A stretch of 64,000 bases of DNA. It comes from Papaver somniferum (lineage: Eukaryota; Streptophyta; Magnoliopsida; Ranunculales; Papaveraceae). The stretch lies in contig NC_039367.1 of the NCBI RefSeq assembly GCF_003573695.1, positions 29,226,442 to 29,290,441 on the forward strand, read 5' to 3'. A program made the position numbers and the translations under genes. Positions 1-12,650 of this stretch are shown here, in pieces. The stretch's first letter is position 1; each line of letters begins with the position of its first letter. The notes below the pieces were generated by a model. That model had not been told where the DNA came from. It worked only from the letters and a program-made list of their open reading frames with translations, and did no database searches.

Positions 1-2375
1 TTGAGCCGGGAACGCTCAAGATCCGTGAACGGAATGATTTTCAAGGTCCACCTGAACCAAGTGATTCTGATAAAATTCCAGAGAAAGACCAATCAATTCC
101 ATCTGGTAAAAGAGGTAATGATGATGTTCAAGGAATCGCCTGCTAAAGGAGATAACGATGATGATGATCAAGACATCCTACTTTCTGAAGAAGGTAATGA
201 TGATGGTAATAAAAATGATGACGGGAAGAATAGTGATAAACAATGATGGACAAAGTGAAATTGTTGAAGAGAATAAATAAGATGATGAAGAAGAAGATAA
301 TGACCAAGAAACAGGGGTCCGGCTTGAACAAAACCTCAAGATGCAACTGTAACCGGGAAAAAAAAAGGTCATCAATAAACCTATTGATTCCCACACGCCG
401 CCCCTTCACTTAAGAAGGTACAAAATGAAGATGATCCACCACTAGGGTTAACCGAAGATGGTGGAAATGTTCTTTTTGGATACAAAGTAATCTCAATTTC
501 ACTTTATTTTTATTTAAGACATTCAATCTTAAATTTGTTTCAAATGTTTGTATTTTTTATGTTTTAATTATGTGTTTTTAGTTTTTGTTATTTAGGATCA
601 TAATAATGCCATCCGTCTTTTGAGGCACCAAGCTTCAAACACTATGATGAAGAATAACCACTTGACAAGGAGTGTGACGTGTGATAGAGATTGTCAAGAA
701 CTCTGGGATATGTATTACGGTGAAGAGTTCGGCTGTTGAGTATGAAAAAGTTGTTATATCTTCGTTTTGTGAGAGGTTTTATGGGGAGACGGATATAATG
801 CTCTTCCCATTAAGTGGGATGGTGATTACTTCCGATAGCTGTTATCAAATTCTAAGCCTCGAGGTTAATAGAAAATCCATCAAAGATGGGTATGATGATC
901 AAATTTCTTGGGAGGATCTCTTCAAATTGACCAGAAACTTGTTCGGTTAGGATGTGAAGAAGTTGGAGTCTATGTTTGTGATTGAGGATGGTTATAGAAG
1001 TAAGAAGATGAATCTGAAGAATTTGTAGGACACATACAGTGGGACCACAAAGACTTTTGATGATGAGGGAAGTGTGTACAAAGTGCGAGTCAATATCTTC
1101 AACTACGTCCGCTTATTTGTTATACGTCCTGGCCAACTGTGCCTTCCCTTCTTTGGAAACTTGGTCGACGCCAAGTATCTTTAACTATTGCATCCCCTTG
1201 ATGAGATACATAGGTATTCACGTGGTACTGCGGTGGTTGGCCACTTGAATGCAAAGTTGTCAAAGGCTTCAAGATCACTAGGGAAGCAAGTTAACAGGAA
1301 TCTAAGTGGTAATTCAATTTCAATTGTCTAAATCCTTTATATTCGCAAATTTTTTATGTAGTTAGTGTTTGGTGAGATAAGATTCTTACTATACTTTGTG
1401 TTTGCATATATTTGGATATATGAGCACTTCCCTTCCTTGGTGAAATCCAACCCCAACATCAAAGTCAAGACTTGGCTTGCGAAACACAAGCCTAGAGAAC
1501 ACATGTACACTTTTATTAGTAGTCAGAATAAGGATATGCCTCAGCAGCTTATCAACATGCGAGTTTCCTTGGACAAGATGACAACCTATGAGGTAATCTT
1601 CGATCAATATCAAGACGACAGAAAAGATAGAATAATCATAGTAGAAATGATGTTGCATTTTACTACGATCCCTTATTTTATCCCCAAGGATTTTCAATGT
1701 ACGATCCATGCCGGGTAATGCGACAAATTGGTTACGTCCAAGAAGAACCCCATCCTGGTGAGGAACCATTGTTTAAAGTGGTAAGGGAGGAGTGCAACAC
1801 GTACCAAAAACCTATTGACGTCGTTTAAGCTCCACCACCAGAAATTTCTCATTGGAACGAAGGACGTAACCGTAGAATTGATTTGATTCATTTGGACGAG
1901 GTGATCGAAGGTCATGAAGCTCATGAAAATTTCATGTCGTGGTACTCCGGTTTTGCTCATCCTACTGTGCTTAGGGAAGAAATTGTTGATCAACCGGATT
2001 GTAAGAAGAAGAACACCGCAAAAGACCCAACAACGAGTCTTAAGAATTTTGCAAGTATTTTTTGTTTCTATTATAATTTTAAGATTTATGCAGATTATTG
2101 AGTTTTTAATGATTGTTTTTTGTTTATCTAAAAATATAAGGATAACTTAAAGACCCTTGTGAAGAGGATGTGGTGCGCGAGAGATACATCCTTTGTCGGT
2201 TGAACAACAAACTAAGTATATTGACTTTGCTAGGATTGTTGATAATGAATATGCCACAGAAATGCTCCACTGATAAAATGCTGAACTAAAGAGTCCTCGT
2301 AGTTGTGGAGGTGGAAGTCAACGAGGTGATTCTGCTAAACGAGGTCAGAGTAGTGTTCGTTGTCGCGATCATGAA
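1..2375 (+). pseudogene. Plant mobile domain (PMD) gene, copy 1, decayed
   Basis: PMD proteins (the MAIN/MAIL family and their transposon-borne relatives) are plant-specific; the transposon forms have no proven enzymatic role. Coding fragments match the better preserved minus-strand copy exon by exon. Positions 1-250 hold the Asp/Asn-rich N-terminal part. 595-950 encodes a CERFYGETDIMLFPLSG-type segment, typical of the PMD core. 1039-1312 and 1402-2060 hold the middle and C-terminal parts (HFPSLVKSNPNIKVKTW, then EVIEGHEAHENFMSWYSGF). 2150-2375 holds a Gly/Arg/Ser-rich tail. Introns are recognisable by position, for example gtaatctc at about 488. Multiple stops and frame changes break every exon, so no protein is expected. 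The true start lies upstream of the window. Confidence 0.7.
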
Positions 2376-2572
2376 TGAATCTCTAGTTTATGGATATTTC
2401 TTTATAGACAAGTATATTATGATTAGTGGTTGGACATATGTTCTTTTATGGATGTTTGGACAAATGTTAGGTATTTATTTTTTTGTTGGACAAATGTGGC
2501 ATTTATAGATGTTGAATGAATGGTTTGTTTAGGTATGTTAAGTTTCAACAACTTAGTCGCCAGGGTTTTAAT

Positions 2573-3030
2573 AATGGTACAATGACGACCATAGAAGGGT
2601 CGGCACCCTTTTTTTCTTCAGACTGAGAACCCTGGAACCATAAATTGTGCGTTTACCAGGGTCGGCATGTTAAGACTACTAAAAATTAGTCGACATCCTT
2701 TGAAACCACTACATTTCCGACTAAATGTTGTAGATGTGACCGTTTTCTGTGTGAAAAATCATTAATGGTCGGCATGTAAATTACATAATGACCCAGATGA
2801 CTACACATTACTCGTCATCTGTTTAAACTACTACAGTGCCAACTAAATAAGGATGGACGTGACCATTTCATGTGTACATAACTGGTCGGCATGTATTTAA
2901 CATTAAGACCCAAACGACTATATATTAGTCGACGCTGTTTTACACAACTGTCATGCCGAATAATGTCGATGGAAGTGACCATTTTCCTGTATGCAAATAT
3001 GCAGTCGTCAGATAACAAAAAAATTATCCT
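2573..3030. repeat. Array of GTCGGCATG-type motifs, copy 1
   Basis: Short motifs such as GGTCGGCATGT (near 2664, 2767 and 2883) and decayed forms (GTCGACA, GTCGACG) recur in both orientations at about 30-60 bp spacing between the PMD relic and the SANT-like relic. An equivalent array lies at the same place in copy 2 (36000-36535). Confidence 0.6.
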
Positions 3031-3266
3031 GACGACTATAACTAGTTGAATTTTTAAGGAAACTTAAACCTTGACGGCGAGTTCAAAATTCAAAATTTTA
3101 CAAGTACAAAAACATTGATTCACTATCACAATGGCTAGTTTCAGGCAGTGTCCTATAAATACACTAGTTCTCTCTACAAAACTACACACACCTATTTTCA
3201 AATACCCTACAAAGCTCAATTCATCATCTACTCTTTATAAATCTCTTCATACCTTTACATACATTC

Positions 3267-3775
3267 ATGACATCTTTTGACTCCTCCGAAGATTTGGCCA
3301 TTATCAAAACATAGTACGCAAAAAGTTGAGTTGTCGACCTCTCCTCCGTAAGGGTAAAACCCTAAACCTTTTGGACTAAGATATATAACAAATATAGGAG
3401 AGACTACGGAAATCCAAAGAGAAGGATTCATCAAAAAATTCATGATAGGTACCAAGTTATCCAAAAAGTCATATGTGATTTTGTATCTATCCAACGACGG
3501 ATTTTCAACTCTAGCCACTTTATCTTATCCCCTCAACAATTTGTTAGTATTTTTAAAGTTTCTTTCGCATAAGCTAAAGTGTTTGATCTTCTAATTAAAC
3601 AACACTAACAAAGTAAGTTTGTGTTTTGTTTTTGTAGCATGAAGTCATAAAAGCGCGCTACTTGGAGAAAAATGGGGAATGATTCAAATTTGATGAAAGC
3701 TATCATTTCATGGTATCCAAAATTCCAGAATATGAATCGCACGGATATTCCTCCGATTCGTCCAATGAAGATTGA
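3267..3775 (+). pseudogene. SANT/Myb-like gene of the PMD element, copy 1, decayed
   Basis: Two exons match the minus-strand gene at 35278-35785. Exon 1 starts MTSFDSSEDLAI and continues, after stops and a frame change, into TFWTKIYNKYRRDYGNPK and YQVIQKVICDFVSIQRRIFN. This is the pattern of the SANT/Myb-like domain in plant proteins related to PIF/Harbinger ORF1. Exon 2 begins after a TTTTTGTAG acceptor at 3637 with HEVIKARYLEKNGE and ends with SSDSSNED and a TGA at 3773-3775. The exon 1 stop after IIKT sits at the same codon as a stop in copy 2. The protein is presumably DNA-binding, by family resemblance only. Confidence 0.6.
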
Positions 3776-3800
3776 TAATTTTAAAATTTATAGTAGTAGA

Positions 3801-3902
3801 TTTTGTGGGTATATCTCTATGTAAACCCTCACGAGATTATAACTCGTCCACTAGAGTCGCCTATGGGTTTCGAAGGCTTGATACACGTGCTAATTGCATA
3901 CG
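3801..3902 (+). repeat. Conserved ~100-bp block shared with an Athila-like element (copy a)
   Basis: Lies 26 bp after the SANT-like stop. The core ACTCGTCCACTAG is followed by AAGGCTTGAT, then GCTAATTGCAT. It aligns over about 100 bp, by eye roughly three quarters identical, with 35154-35253 (minus) and 61255-61353 (plus). See findings. Confidence 0.65.
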
Positions 3903-4150
3903 TGATGCCCATAAAAGTGATTAGATTTTATGTTTCAATGAATGTACTAACTAATATGAACCGAATAAAGTTGATAACATCCTTTTCGATAACATCCTTT
4001 TTTGTTGGGTATAACTATACGTCGACGGGGTTTTAACATGCATAACTTGTCGACTAGGCATTTTCGTCATTCTATAAAATTACAACCTGACGACAACTTT
4101 ATATCCGGCAGGTTAAGAAATTAATACCTTGCTAACACATTTTTCTGATT

Positions 4151-6335
4151 AGTGTTTAATATTAATAATTAGCGTTAATCTTATTAGATTCCCTTTATTA
4201 GTTAATTTGTTTATTATTTTTTTCAACTTTTAAGTTTTTCCCTTTCCTAATTTTTTTTAAATGTTTTTTTTAACTTATTTAATTTTCTTTTTTAAACTTT
4301 TTTAAAAACTATTCATTTCACTTTTTTCACTTTTTTTCATGTTTTTTCTTTTTCCATCTTTCTTTTCTCATATTAAAGAAATGTCCAAAAAGTATCTCCC
4401 AGAGACAGATGTCTTAAATTTTTCATATTTAATTGATAGATTATGATTAAATCGAAAAATTAGGATTTTATGACACTCTATACAGTGAAATTCGTCTGAT
4501 TAATCAAAACAAATTATCAACCGAACTTATCATTGCTCTTCATTATGAAGGTACCGATGAGTAGTTTGGCTAATAATATGAAGAACGATGCTAAGTTCGG
4601 CTGTCCTATTTTTTTGATCGAATATGTCGAACCTCTGAGTATTCTTCATATGCGAAGAACGTTCAAGGTTCGGCTAACAAGTTATTAGCTGAACCTAGAT
4701 ATGTTTTACAAAATATTTGATTCGGTTGATAACTTGTCAGCTGAACCTAGATTTTGTAAATGAAAAAGAAAACTTACAAAATTAACTAATAAAAAAATTA
4801 ATCAAAAAATTAAAAAAATAGAGTATTATGTGTTCACATTAGTTGGGAAACAATCCTAGAAAAGTTTTTGCCGGCTTCCGAGAAAAAGAAAACAATCTAG
4901 AAGAAAATTGGCTCACATCTTGAGTTAGAACATAATATTTTGACTATGCTAAGAAATCATATCAAGGGTATCATTCATCTAATAAGATTTCAATCTGTCC
5001 ACACTTTCCAGTGGCATTGTGGTGTTTTTCAAAGGTGACCCAACGTTTGTTAAGTCCAAAATCATCCAATATATATTCGACAATAGTAGGTGTAAAACTT
5101 ATTGTTTATTTTTTGTTGACGTGTTTTTAGAAAGATAAAAACTGTTTTTGATTTGTTGAAGTGATTGGAAGAAATCATATTTCCTGTTCAAATTGTGTTT
5201 TAAACTTACGAAATGGAAACTTCGGGTCAGAGAATTTTGCCTAAACTAATAATATAGTACATTTGGATTATGGGTGTTTAATTTGTGTAGATTTCTTATG
5301 GTTTGATGTTGTTTGTTGCCAACTTTAAAATATTTGAAGATATTGATAAACTAGATGAATTACTTGTTCTGTGCTTGAGGTTTAATTCAGGAAGAGTTTG
5401 ACGTCCAAGGCTCTTTTTTTTTTTTTTGAAGTGTAACTGAAACCAAACCCAGAATAATATTGTTCTTTATTTCGATATAAGAAATAAAATTAACGAATAG
5501 TTTCTTATGTTGCAATTTTTAAGTCGTTCGAGTTCAAGCTCAAGTAATGCTCAGTGATCGAGATCAAGCTCAAGGATTTCTTGATGTACTCCAGTCTCTC
5601 CATTATCCAGTATCGATCATGTAATTGATGTTGAGATCGTGAACACTGCGAAAGGGTTGATACACCCAATGGTGGTTTACTTACTTGCCTTTCTAAGAGG
5701 GGGTCGCGGCCGCTGATAATAATCTTCTCTAACTTTTTTCTCGGGTATTCAAATAGATTGATAATAAACTCTCAAGATTATCATCAATATTATAGCCTTC
5801 TTTTATTTGTTTACCTGTAGTAACCTTAGAAAATTTGGAAAAATATAAAAGATAAGGGAGGGTATTAGTATAATTCTGCAGATTTAAGGGTATCTTAGTA
5901 ACTCAACGTATTTTGATCAAAATGGAAAATAAATTTCCATGACATGTTACACGAATATTGAATTTCTCCAAATTTTCATTTTTAACTTACTTTTACTCAT
6001 AATGTTTCTTTTTAACTCGTTTTATTTACTAAAATTCAATTTTTCTTTATTATATTTTAAAAAGACGAGGATAACAAAATACACCACAATATTTTATTTA
6101 TCCACCTATAAGTCCTCTTACCGAATGTGATTGTCTATGGACATAATCGAGACAATACGACAAATCGGTACTCACACTTTGTGTGATTGTCTATGGGTCC
6201 GAGATCGAGACAATACGACAACCAAAGTGTGATTGCTTGATAATAGGTTCATACTTAACCAAACTCTATAGCATCACTATCAAGTAATACAGAGTTAACA
6301 TTTGTGTAATTTACTTCTAATTATATAAACAAAGA
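4151..6335. other. AT-rich intergenic DNA with a TTCGGCT-motif patch
   Basis: No gene is recognisable. Positions 4530-4760 carry several TTCGGCT / AGCCGAA-type motifs (GTTCGGCTGTCC, TTCGGCTAACAAG, and AGCTGAACCTAG twice), like those inside the MITE at 29638-30760, so this is probably a remnant of a related element. 6126-6228 contains two copies of a segment of about 46 bp starting TGTGATTGTCTATGG, 56 bp apart, each with an ATTGTCT/AGACAAT inverted pair. Confidence 0.4.
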
Positions 6336-6764
6336 CTCCCTCCGTCCACTTTTAAGAGTCCGCTTTGACTTTGTCAAGATATTAAGGAAATCCTATAAAA
6401 TGTCGTGACTATCCCTTGACTAGCCTGGTTTATTACCAAAATTGAAATTATTAGATTAATACTGATGAAAAGGCAATGTAGGAATAAATAGAAGTATTAG
6501 GAATTTTGTAACTACCCATAAATGCTTTATTTAAAAAAAGAATGTCTATTAATATGAAAAAATATTGAATGGATTTTTTCTTTATATATGGTGATGATAT
6601 TTATGATTTTGAATTAACTTTATATTAAAAATAATTTTATAATTATTAAAAAGAAAGGGTATATTTGATAGTTTAAGGGAAAAGTATGTCTATAAACAGA
6701 ACGGACAGATAAAAACGGACAGACCAAAGTAGAAATTAGGACAAATAAAAATGGACAAAGGGAG
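6336..6764. mobile_element. Stowaway-like (Tc1/mariner) MITE
   Basis: The left end CTCCCTCCGTCCACTTTTAA and the right end ATGGACAAAGGGAG form an imperfect terminal inverted repeat of the type seen in many plant Stowaway MITEs, with TA directly after the right end. The left flank reads GA, so the TA duplication is decayed on that side. There is no coding capacity in 429 bp. Confidence 0.6.
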
Positions 6765-9262
6765 TATAAAACAACAAGATTTTGTTAACGAGGAAAAATG
6801 CAAATGCAGAAAAATCCCAGGACCAAGTCCAGACTTGAATACTCTCAAAATTAAGCCGATATACAAACTCTAAACCAACTTCGTATAGTTGAGACCAAAC
6901 AAATAACCCTAGTTCACTCAGTTTCCTCAGTATCCTTGCGCTTCCTACTTCGATGAGTGCACGCACTGGGGCAATTCCTTTGTATCGTATTCCAAAAAGT
7001 TAAGGAACAATAGATCTGTTTGGTAACAACTCAATTGATTCTTTAAGATAATATATCTCAAGTCATATGCAAAGGCTCTTCCGTTTAAGCTAATAAAATC
7101 CTTTGCCTGGTTGATCAATCTAACTTTAACTATCCAAATAGTCAAGTCTAGATTCACAATCAATCAATATAGATCTCAAAGAGAAACTATAAAGCGATAC
7201 CGATCTCACACAACTAATCAATCGAATAAATCTGATTCTAGTTCAATCCCAGTTCATCAAGGTTGTGCAACACAAAGATATGAGAAACCAAATAAGAAAT
7301 ATTTTTCGTCTTCAAATCTTCTATGATCTTCAATAAAAACCTGCACAACACCACTTGAATCTCTTTGTGATCAATCACGCACAGAACAGAATCTGTTAAC
7401 AATGGATTATCACGAGATATCTTTAGATCTACAAACAGACTAAAGATCTCGTCGATACATCGACCTAGTTTGAGTGGATATTACATCAGAAGATAAGATT
7501 CTCAAACATAAACAAACTAGGTGCAATCAAAGTTGCAACAACCGTTAGTCAATCAAATCAACCGAAAAATAATAACACTGCAATTATCTATTTTCCTACC
7601 AGCGATACTCGTAGAGCTTCTTGATTCCCCGGAAGTCTTTAAACGAGCAGACGTAAGAGATTTCCCCTAATTATGGTACTTTCCTCTACGGATAGACGGC
7701 TCCACCAGAAACAACAACAAGATGAAGTTTTCCTGGCTCTTAGGATAGTTTTCTAGAAATGAAAACTTCGGTATTTATAGACCAAGGATGTTTGGGAACC
7801 AAGGAATTTCCAAAACCGAAAGTATTCTCAAGATATGTAATAAATGCCCATTCGGTTTTCCTAATTCCAATAAATGCGTGTCCAATATTTTCGAAGTCTC
7901 TCAATAGAAAATCTCCAATTAGTAAATGCATAATACTAATTTTTATTCTCTAGAGATATGCATTTAATTGCTGATAATTAAACCATATAAAACTAACAAC
8001 CTTAATTAAAATATTCTTAATTTATTCGACACATGATCTCCTTGAGTAATAAGGAATATATTTGAACAATAAAATATAAGAGTTATTGTACGTGTTCAAA
8101 GTATGTTGACATCTTTCTGTTTGTAAATCCTCTTTCATATTTAAAATCTTGGAATCGATTATAACACACTTCCAAACAAGTTTAGAATTGGTTCATCAGT
8201 ATTCCAAGAAACTATGTGATTGATCAAATATCAAATCACATTCATGGGTTCAATTGGTTCTACCAATCACTAGGATCAGTTATACCTTAACTACGGAAAC
8301 ACTTGTGATCGGTCACACAAGTTACCAAGACCGGTTACATCAATTACCAGGACCGGTTACCATAAAATCATGGTATTGCTTGTGATTGGTCACACCAGTT
8401 ACTGGGATAGGTTACACAAATTACCAGGACCGGTTACACCAATTACAAGTATCGATTACACAACTCTCTGTGATCCGTCACACCAATTACTAGGATCAGT
8501 CACACCAATTACAAATATTGATCATACCATCTCAGGTGATTACTTAGGATCGATTACACTAATTACTGAAAACCAGTCATACCAATTCTTAAGTCAGGAA
8601 TTGTGATTAGTTATATCAATACACATAACAAGGTTACGATCGATTCTACCATCTCACACATATTGGTAATCCAAAGATTTGCAATGAATAACATACCAAT
8701 AAGCCTAGCGATTTCCTTTCGATTCATAAAACAAGTTCACGAATGTACTTCCTTTAAACGAATGTAAAACATTGTTTCCTAGGATGAAATCTTCACCATA
8801 ACCCATACACATAATCATAACAACAATATAAGATTATGTCGATTTCATATCTACGAAGTTCAAAAGATAAGAGTTATACTTTGTAATCCAATTCCTTAAT
8901 ACTATGATCATATGATCATGTCTAACTACTAGAGTAATATGTCTCATACACAGCTTCACAATTATGTTTTCAATAAAGAAAGACTTAAAAGATACGTTGG
9001 GAATGAAATAGTTCAAGTCAATATTACTAACCTCAAGAGGAAGGATGATGTCGTCGTTGTAGTTCGTTACTTCTTCACTTTCTTCAGGTCTTCGAGTAAT
9101 GCTTGTATGTCTCAACATTCCTAGAATTTCTAGTCTAACCTAAACGAAGTTGTCTCTAGTACATAATCAAGCAAATTTTAGATGAGTTTTGATTCACTAA
9201 AATATGACAACCAAACTTGACATACCAATGCTTGGTGGGTTCAACCAAGCTATACTCTAACA
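6765..9262 (-). mobile_element. Copia LTR, probably SIRE/Maximus-like, left side truncated
   Basis: Read on the minus strand, the segment starts at 9262 with TGTTAGAGTATAGCTTGG and GGTTGAACCCACCAAGC, the usual opening of SIRE/Maximus LTRs. The segment around 6775-6930 (TTTTGTTAACGAGGAAAA, then GTTGAGACC) is repeated in the LTRs at 10848 and 14838. The part next to the primer site is missing, and the segment begins at the MITE. There is no coding. 7390-7590 is found again, inverted, at 43300-43530. Confidence 0.55.
8240..8610. repeat. Degenerate short-period array (ACACCAATTACCAGGACCGG type)
   Basis: About a dozen imperfect units of 20-25 bp alternate CAATTAC and GATCGGT/GACCGGT cores. The array sits inside the Copia LTR. 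Confidence 0.55.
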
Positions 9263-10665
9263 TATTTCCTTTTCTTTTTTCTCTTAAATATCTTTTATCC
9301 ACAATAACTATTTATCTATATCGACCGGATAAAATTTGATTGTTTTTTTGAACTGGAACTATACGGAAACTCAATTTCTGTCTCTATAATCTAAGCGATG
9401 GGAGTCTCCTATCATGAGGTGCACATTCGTATATGTCATAATTATGAAGTGTTAGGATACTTTATATTTCACATCTTTCTCCCGCGGCCATCTTCTACTT
9501 ATTCTAATCTCACTGCAAATGAAGAAAGAAAACAAATTCTATGTTACCATTTTTACCCCCCTTTTTTTTCCTATTTATCGGTTATTTTTTTTTCTTTTAT
9601 GATTTTTCTTCACCGGTGGTCTTTTTCTATTTTAAATCTATCGACAAACTAAACTAATATATCTTTCTCATAAAACCCCGTGTTGCCATAGGGACATGCA
9701 TGTCCATGTCTATACGTATTGACACGACCCATTTTTTTTTTATCATGTCTTTGTAACACATGCAAGGACCCTTTATTTGTTTGATATTTGTGTTTTAGAC
9801 TTTTTACGGGACATATAAGCAAACTTTTCATCCTAGTCGCCAGATTGACTAAATAAAAGGTTACAAGGTGTTATTGGGTACAACTGCTATCTTTTTTTTT
9901 AAAGTCATTCATAACCTGAGTGGATGAGAATATTGGGTGCCATAATTAAATGCGTCCCAAAGAGTTATTTTCCACCTTACAAGTAAAGTCATATGTTTTA
10001 TCTCCTTCGGGTCCTTATTGACCAAGGAGTCGACTTCAAATGCATTTTCTTTTTTGCCATTTTTTTCCAGATGATGTGCAACTTCATTTTGATTAAGACC
10101 TTTGCAAATTAATATTGGCTTACTTTTGCTTGCATACCTTGAAGCTACTTGTTAACAGGAACCGAAATTTTAAAAGAATTCTATTTAAGACTTTAATTAA
10201 CATACGTCCTTTTGTACAATCCTTGTAATGCCCTCTATCTTTACTTGGCTACTGCGAGTACATAAATGACATGTAGCAGCTATTCGGAAAGTTTTCAAGT
10301 CAATGAGATCAACAAATTTTTACATTAAAACCCGAAGAAAGATAGTGACAGATATATTTTATAACAAGTTAAAGAAAGATAGTGACAGATATATTTTACA
10401 ACAAGTTAAAGACCGGTCTTTGGTCTATTTAACACTTAAACTAGTTGTGATCCTCCTCCTCTTTCTCGTCCGAAACAAGCTGAAATAATTATAGGTCGTG
10501 CCTAATTATTGTGTATAAATTACTCTAAATCCCCCATAACCTTTATCCTTATTCTAATAATCGTATATATTTAGTCAAGTGTTGCACCTGACTTTTTAAT
10601 CTTTCACCAAGAATCTATCGATTCCTGTAATATTTGCGACATATCCTTGGAACACATCACACTTT
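9263..10665. other. Intergenic DNA, no gene seen; one 37-bp tandem duplication
   Basis: No coding or transposon hallmark was recognised. 10337-10373 is repeated exactly or nearly so at 10374-10410 (unit begins GAAAGATAGTGACAG). Confidence 0.45.
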
Positions 10666-10845
10666 TTACATAATAGCACGACCAAGTTCTTCTTTTGTGA
10701 GTCGTATTTTGATTACTTTTTTTTTCTCTCTTGTTGAATTTAATTTTGAAGGCAACACATAGTCCTCAGAGTCTGGAAGTTCAAAACAAGTATCATCGGT
10801 ATCATCATCCTCTTCAACTTGGTTCATGCTTGGTGAAAAAGAGAG
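10666..10845 (-). other. Possible coding fragment with acidic and basic stretches
   Basis: The minus strand reads an uninterrupted stretch containing NQVEEDDDTDDTCFELPDSE, then DYVLPSKLNSTREKKKVIKI and a short tail. Its composition looks protein-like and loosely recalls the C-terminal ends of small plant proteins, but I cannot assign a family. It abuts the LTR starting near 10848, which would have removed anything upstream. It may be a gene end or chance. Confidence 0.25.
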
Positions 10846-10847
10846 GT

Positions 10848-12650
10848 TACCAAGTGAACCACCAATTTTTTTCGTTCGACTACCTATATGGACAAAACCT
10901 AATACAATCACAAGTAGGTCAAAGCAAAGACCCTTGAGCAAGATTATATATAGAGTTTACCTTTTTCTTTTTCATATTCAATACATTTAGTCTAAAGGTC
11001 CATGAACTTGATTGTGTAGAAGAGTCTTGGATGATCTCAAAATTAATATTAAAGATCAACCTAGTCGTATCCAAATCAAGAGGATCCGAATTCGACAAGT
11101 ATGAAACTTGCAAACTATATTTTAAGATATGAATTCAACAAGAGGGGGTCTTGTTTTTGATCTCAATTAATAATGACTTAAACTATCTAGAATCATTACA
11201 TACACACTACTTTCGCTATTCCAATTATAAAGATAGAAAAATATAACGCGGAAAAGTAAAAACACATGACAAAAGTTTTGTTAATGAAGGAAACTGCACC
11301 TGTAGAAAAATCCCGGGTCTCGTAACTTTGAACATCACACTGTATTGTACCGCTACAAACACTATCCAACTATTAGACTTCGTACTGGAATGTAGTTGAG
11401 ACCGAATTAACCCTCCAGGAAATTTAACTACGGTCGTGTTCTTTACGCCATTTGAACCTCACAAGACAATATGCACTTGATTCCCTTAGTTGGCGTCCTT
11501 TACATCCAAAGAGTTACTTCAACCTTATTGAAGAATTTTGTTACTAATCTGCCTCTTATGGACAAGCCTATTTGATTCTCCTTTTGATTTTTCAATCTAG
11601 GTTTGGAAATATATTCATGAATCCGGAATATTTACACCCAGTTAGCTGAGAAGCCTGGATTAATAACCACTTCTCAATAACAATCCAAACAAATCAAAGA
11701 ATAGTTTATATCTCTCTCTTGAGGAATCACAAAACCCGAGTTGTGATTCATATCTATCTTGTTCATGATTTGATATTACAGAAACCTTATGCATTGTTCT
11801 TACTACTTTGAAATTTGGGATTATTTTATTAAGGCTTTCAGGATTTCATGGCCTATGCCGAGAACATTATTTCATTTGTTTGAAGCGTGGTCGACGAATG
11901 CGCTGCCTGGAAGAGGTAAAGAGGTGTGAAAAATTATCCATTATGCTATTTATTGGTCTTTGTGGAAGGAGAGAAATGGGAGAGTTTTTGGTGGTCGTAA
12001 GAAAAGCACAACGGAGATTATTGATCTTATAAAAAATATTGTAGTCTTATGGTCTTATGACACCAATATTTTCAAATTTGTTACCCCTAGTCTCATTTGG
12101 AGAAATTGGGAATACCTTATGTGTGAGTGATTGCCTTTGTAGTTTGTAAAAGATTTCTCTTTTTAATATAACCTTTTCTTCGATTTTTTTTTATTTACAG
12201 AAACCTCAAAAATATATAAGAACAAAATCTAAATACACGAACTATCAGGTAAAAGATAGTCTGACCAGGCTTCACGAATCTCTAAGTGAAGTCTTCAAAG
12301 TCGTAACCTAGAATACATTTCACAAAAACCTAGGTTATAGAAGCCGATACTAGCAAGCAGCTAGGGAACAAGAGTGTCAATGATTAAATCATGTTACGTA
12401 AGCCTCTTTATTTATGGATTTTAAAGTCTCTAGTTAGCTTTGAATTCAAGCTAAGATAACTTGAGATCCAAGCACACACTTTCTTAGTTTAAAAGAAATT
12501 CTTATTAGGAATTAATGTACGTATGTGAGAAGTACTCCTTGAAATTTCACAGAAGGATATACACTATGACCAAGGATTCTGAAATTGTGTACAATGATGG
12601 TTCATGTTGGAAAGTATGCTTATTGAACTTACAAGAATAAGTGATGTTTA
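10848..12650 (-). mobile_element. Copia 3' LTR (left LTR of minus-strand element), with nested L1 fragment
   Basis: The segment aligns along most of its length with 14850-16200: CACCAATTTTTTCG, GGATCCGAATTC, GAATTCAACAAGAG, the GTTGAGACC region and the AAACTATCAGGTAAAAGATAG-type region all recur in order. The right boundary is uncertain because similarity fades near 12650. L1 DNA at 11788-12194 interrupts it. Confidence 0.6.
11788..12194 (+). mobile_element. 5'-truncated L1 LINE insertion (end of ORF2)
   Basis: The plus strand encodes the C-terminal tail of a plant L1 ORF2 (KIIHYAIYWSLWKERNGRVF, then an STTEIIDLIKN segment and WRNWEYLMCE, TGA at 12128-12130), followed by a short T-rich 3' end. 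A 12-bp duplication TTACAGAAACCT flanks it (11776-11787 and 12195-12206). The sister LTR has the uninterrupted site near 15790 (ATTACAAAAACCTCAAAG). It is a dead fragment lacking endonuclease and reverse transcriptase. Confidence 0.8.

Larger units (their letters stand above)
1..4150 (+). mobile_element. PMD/SANT two-gene DNA element, copy 1 (left end outside window, decayed)
   Basis: This is a diverged relative of the complete element at 34473-40325, in opposite orientation. The order is the same: acidic N-terminal PMD coding sequence, PMD exons, short RG-rich tail, an array of GTCGGCATG-type motifs, a two-exon SANT/Myb-like gene, a conserved block of about 100 bp, then a few more motifs. 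The left terminus lies before the window. I could not find a terminal repeat at the right end, so 4150 is where similarity to the other copy fades. Both genes carry many stops, so this copy is dead. Confidence 0.7.

Noticed and set aside
1389..1769. 126-codon minus-strand frame
   Set aside because: It is the antisense of the PMD relic, whose plus-strand frames match the other copy exon by exon.
3255..3518. 87-codon minus-strand frame resembling a plus-strand frame at 35598-35795
   Set aside because: The similarity is the antisense of the SANT-like exon, which reads better in the PMD direction and has matching splice sites in both copies.
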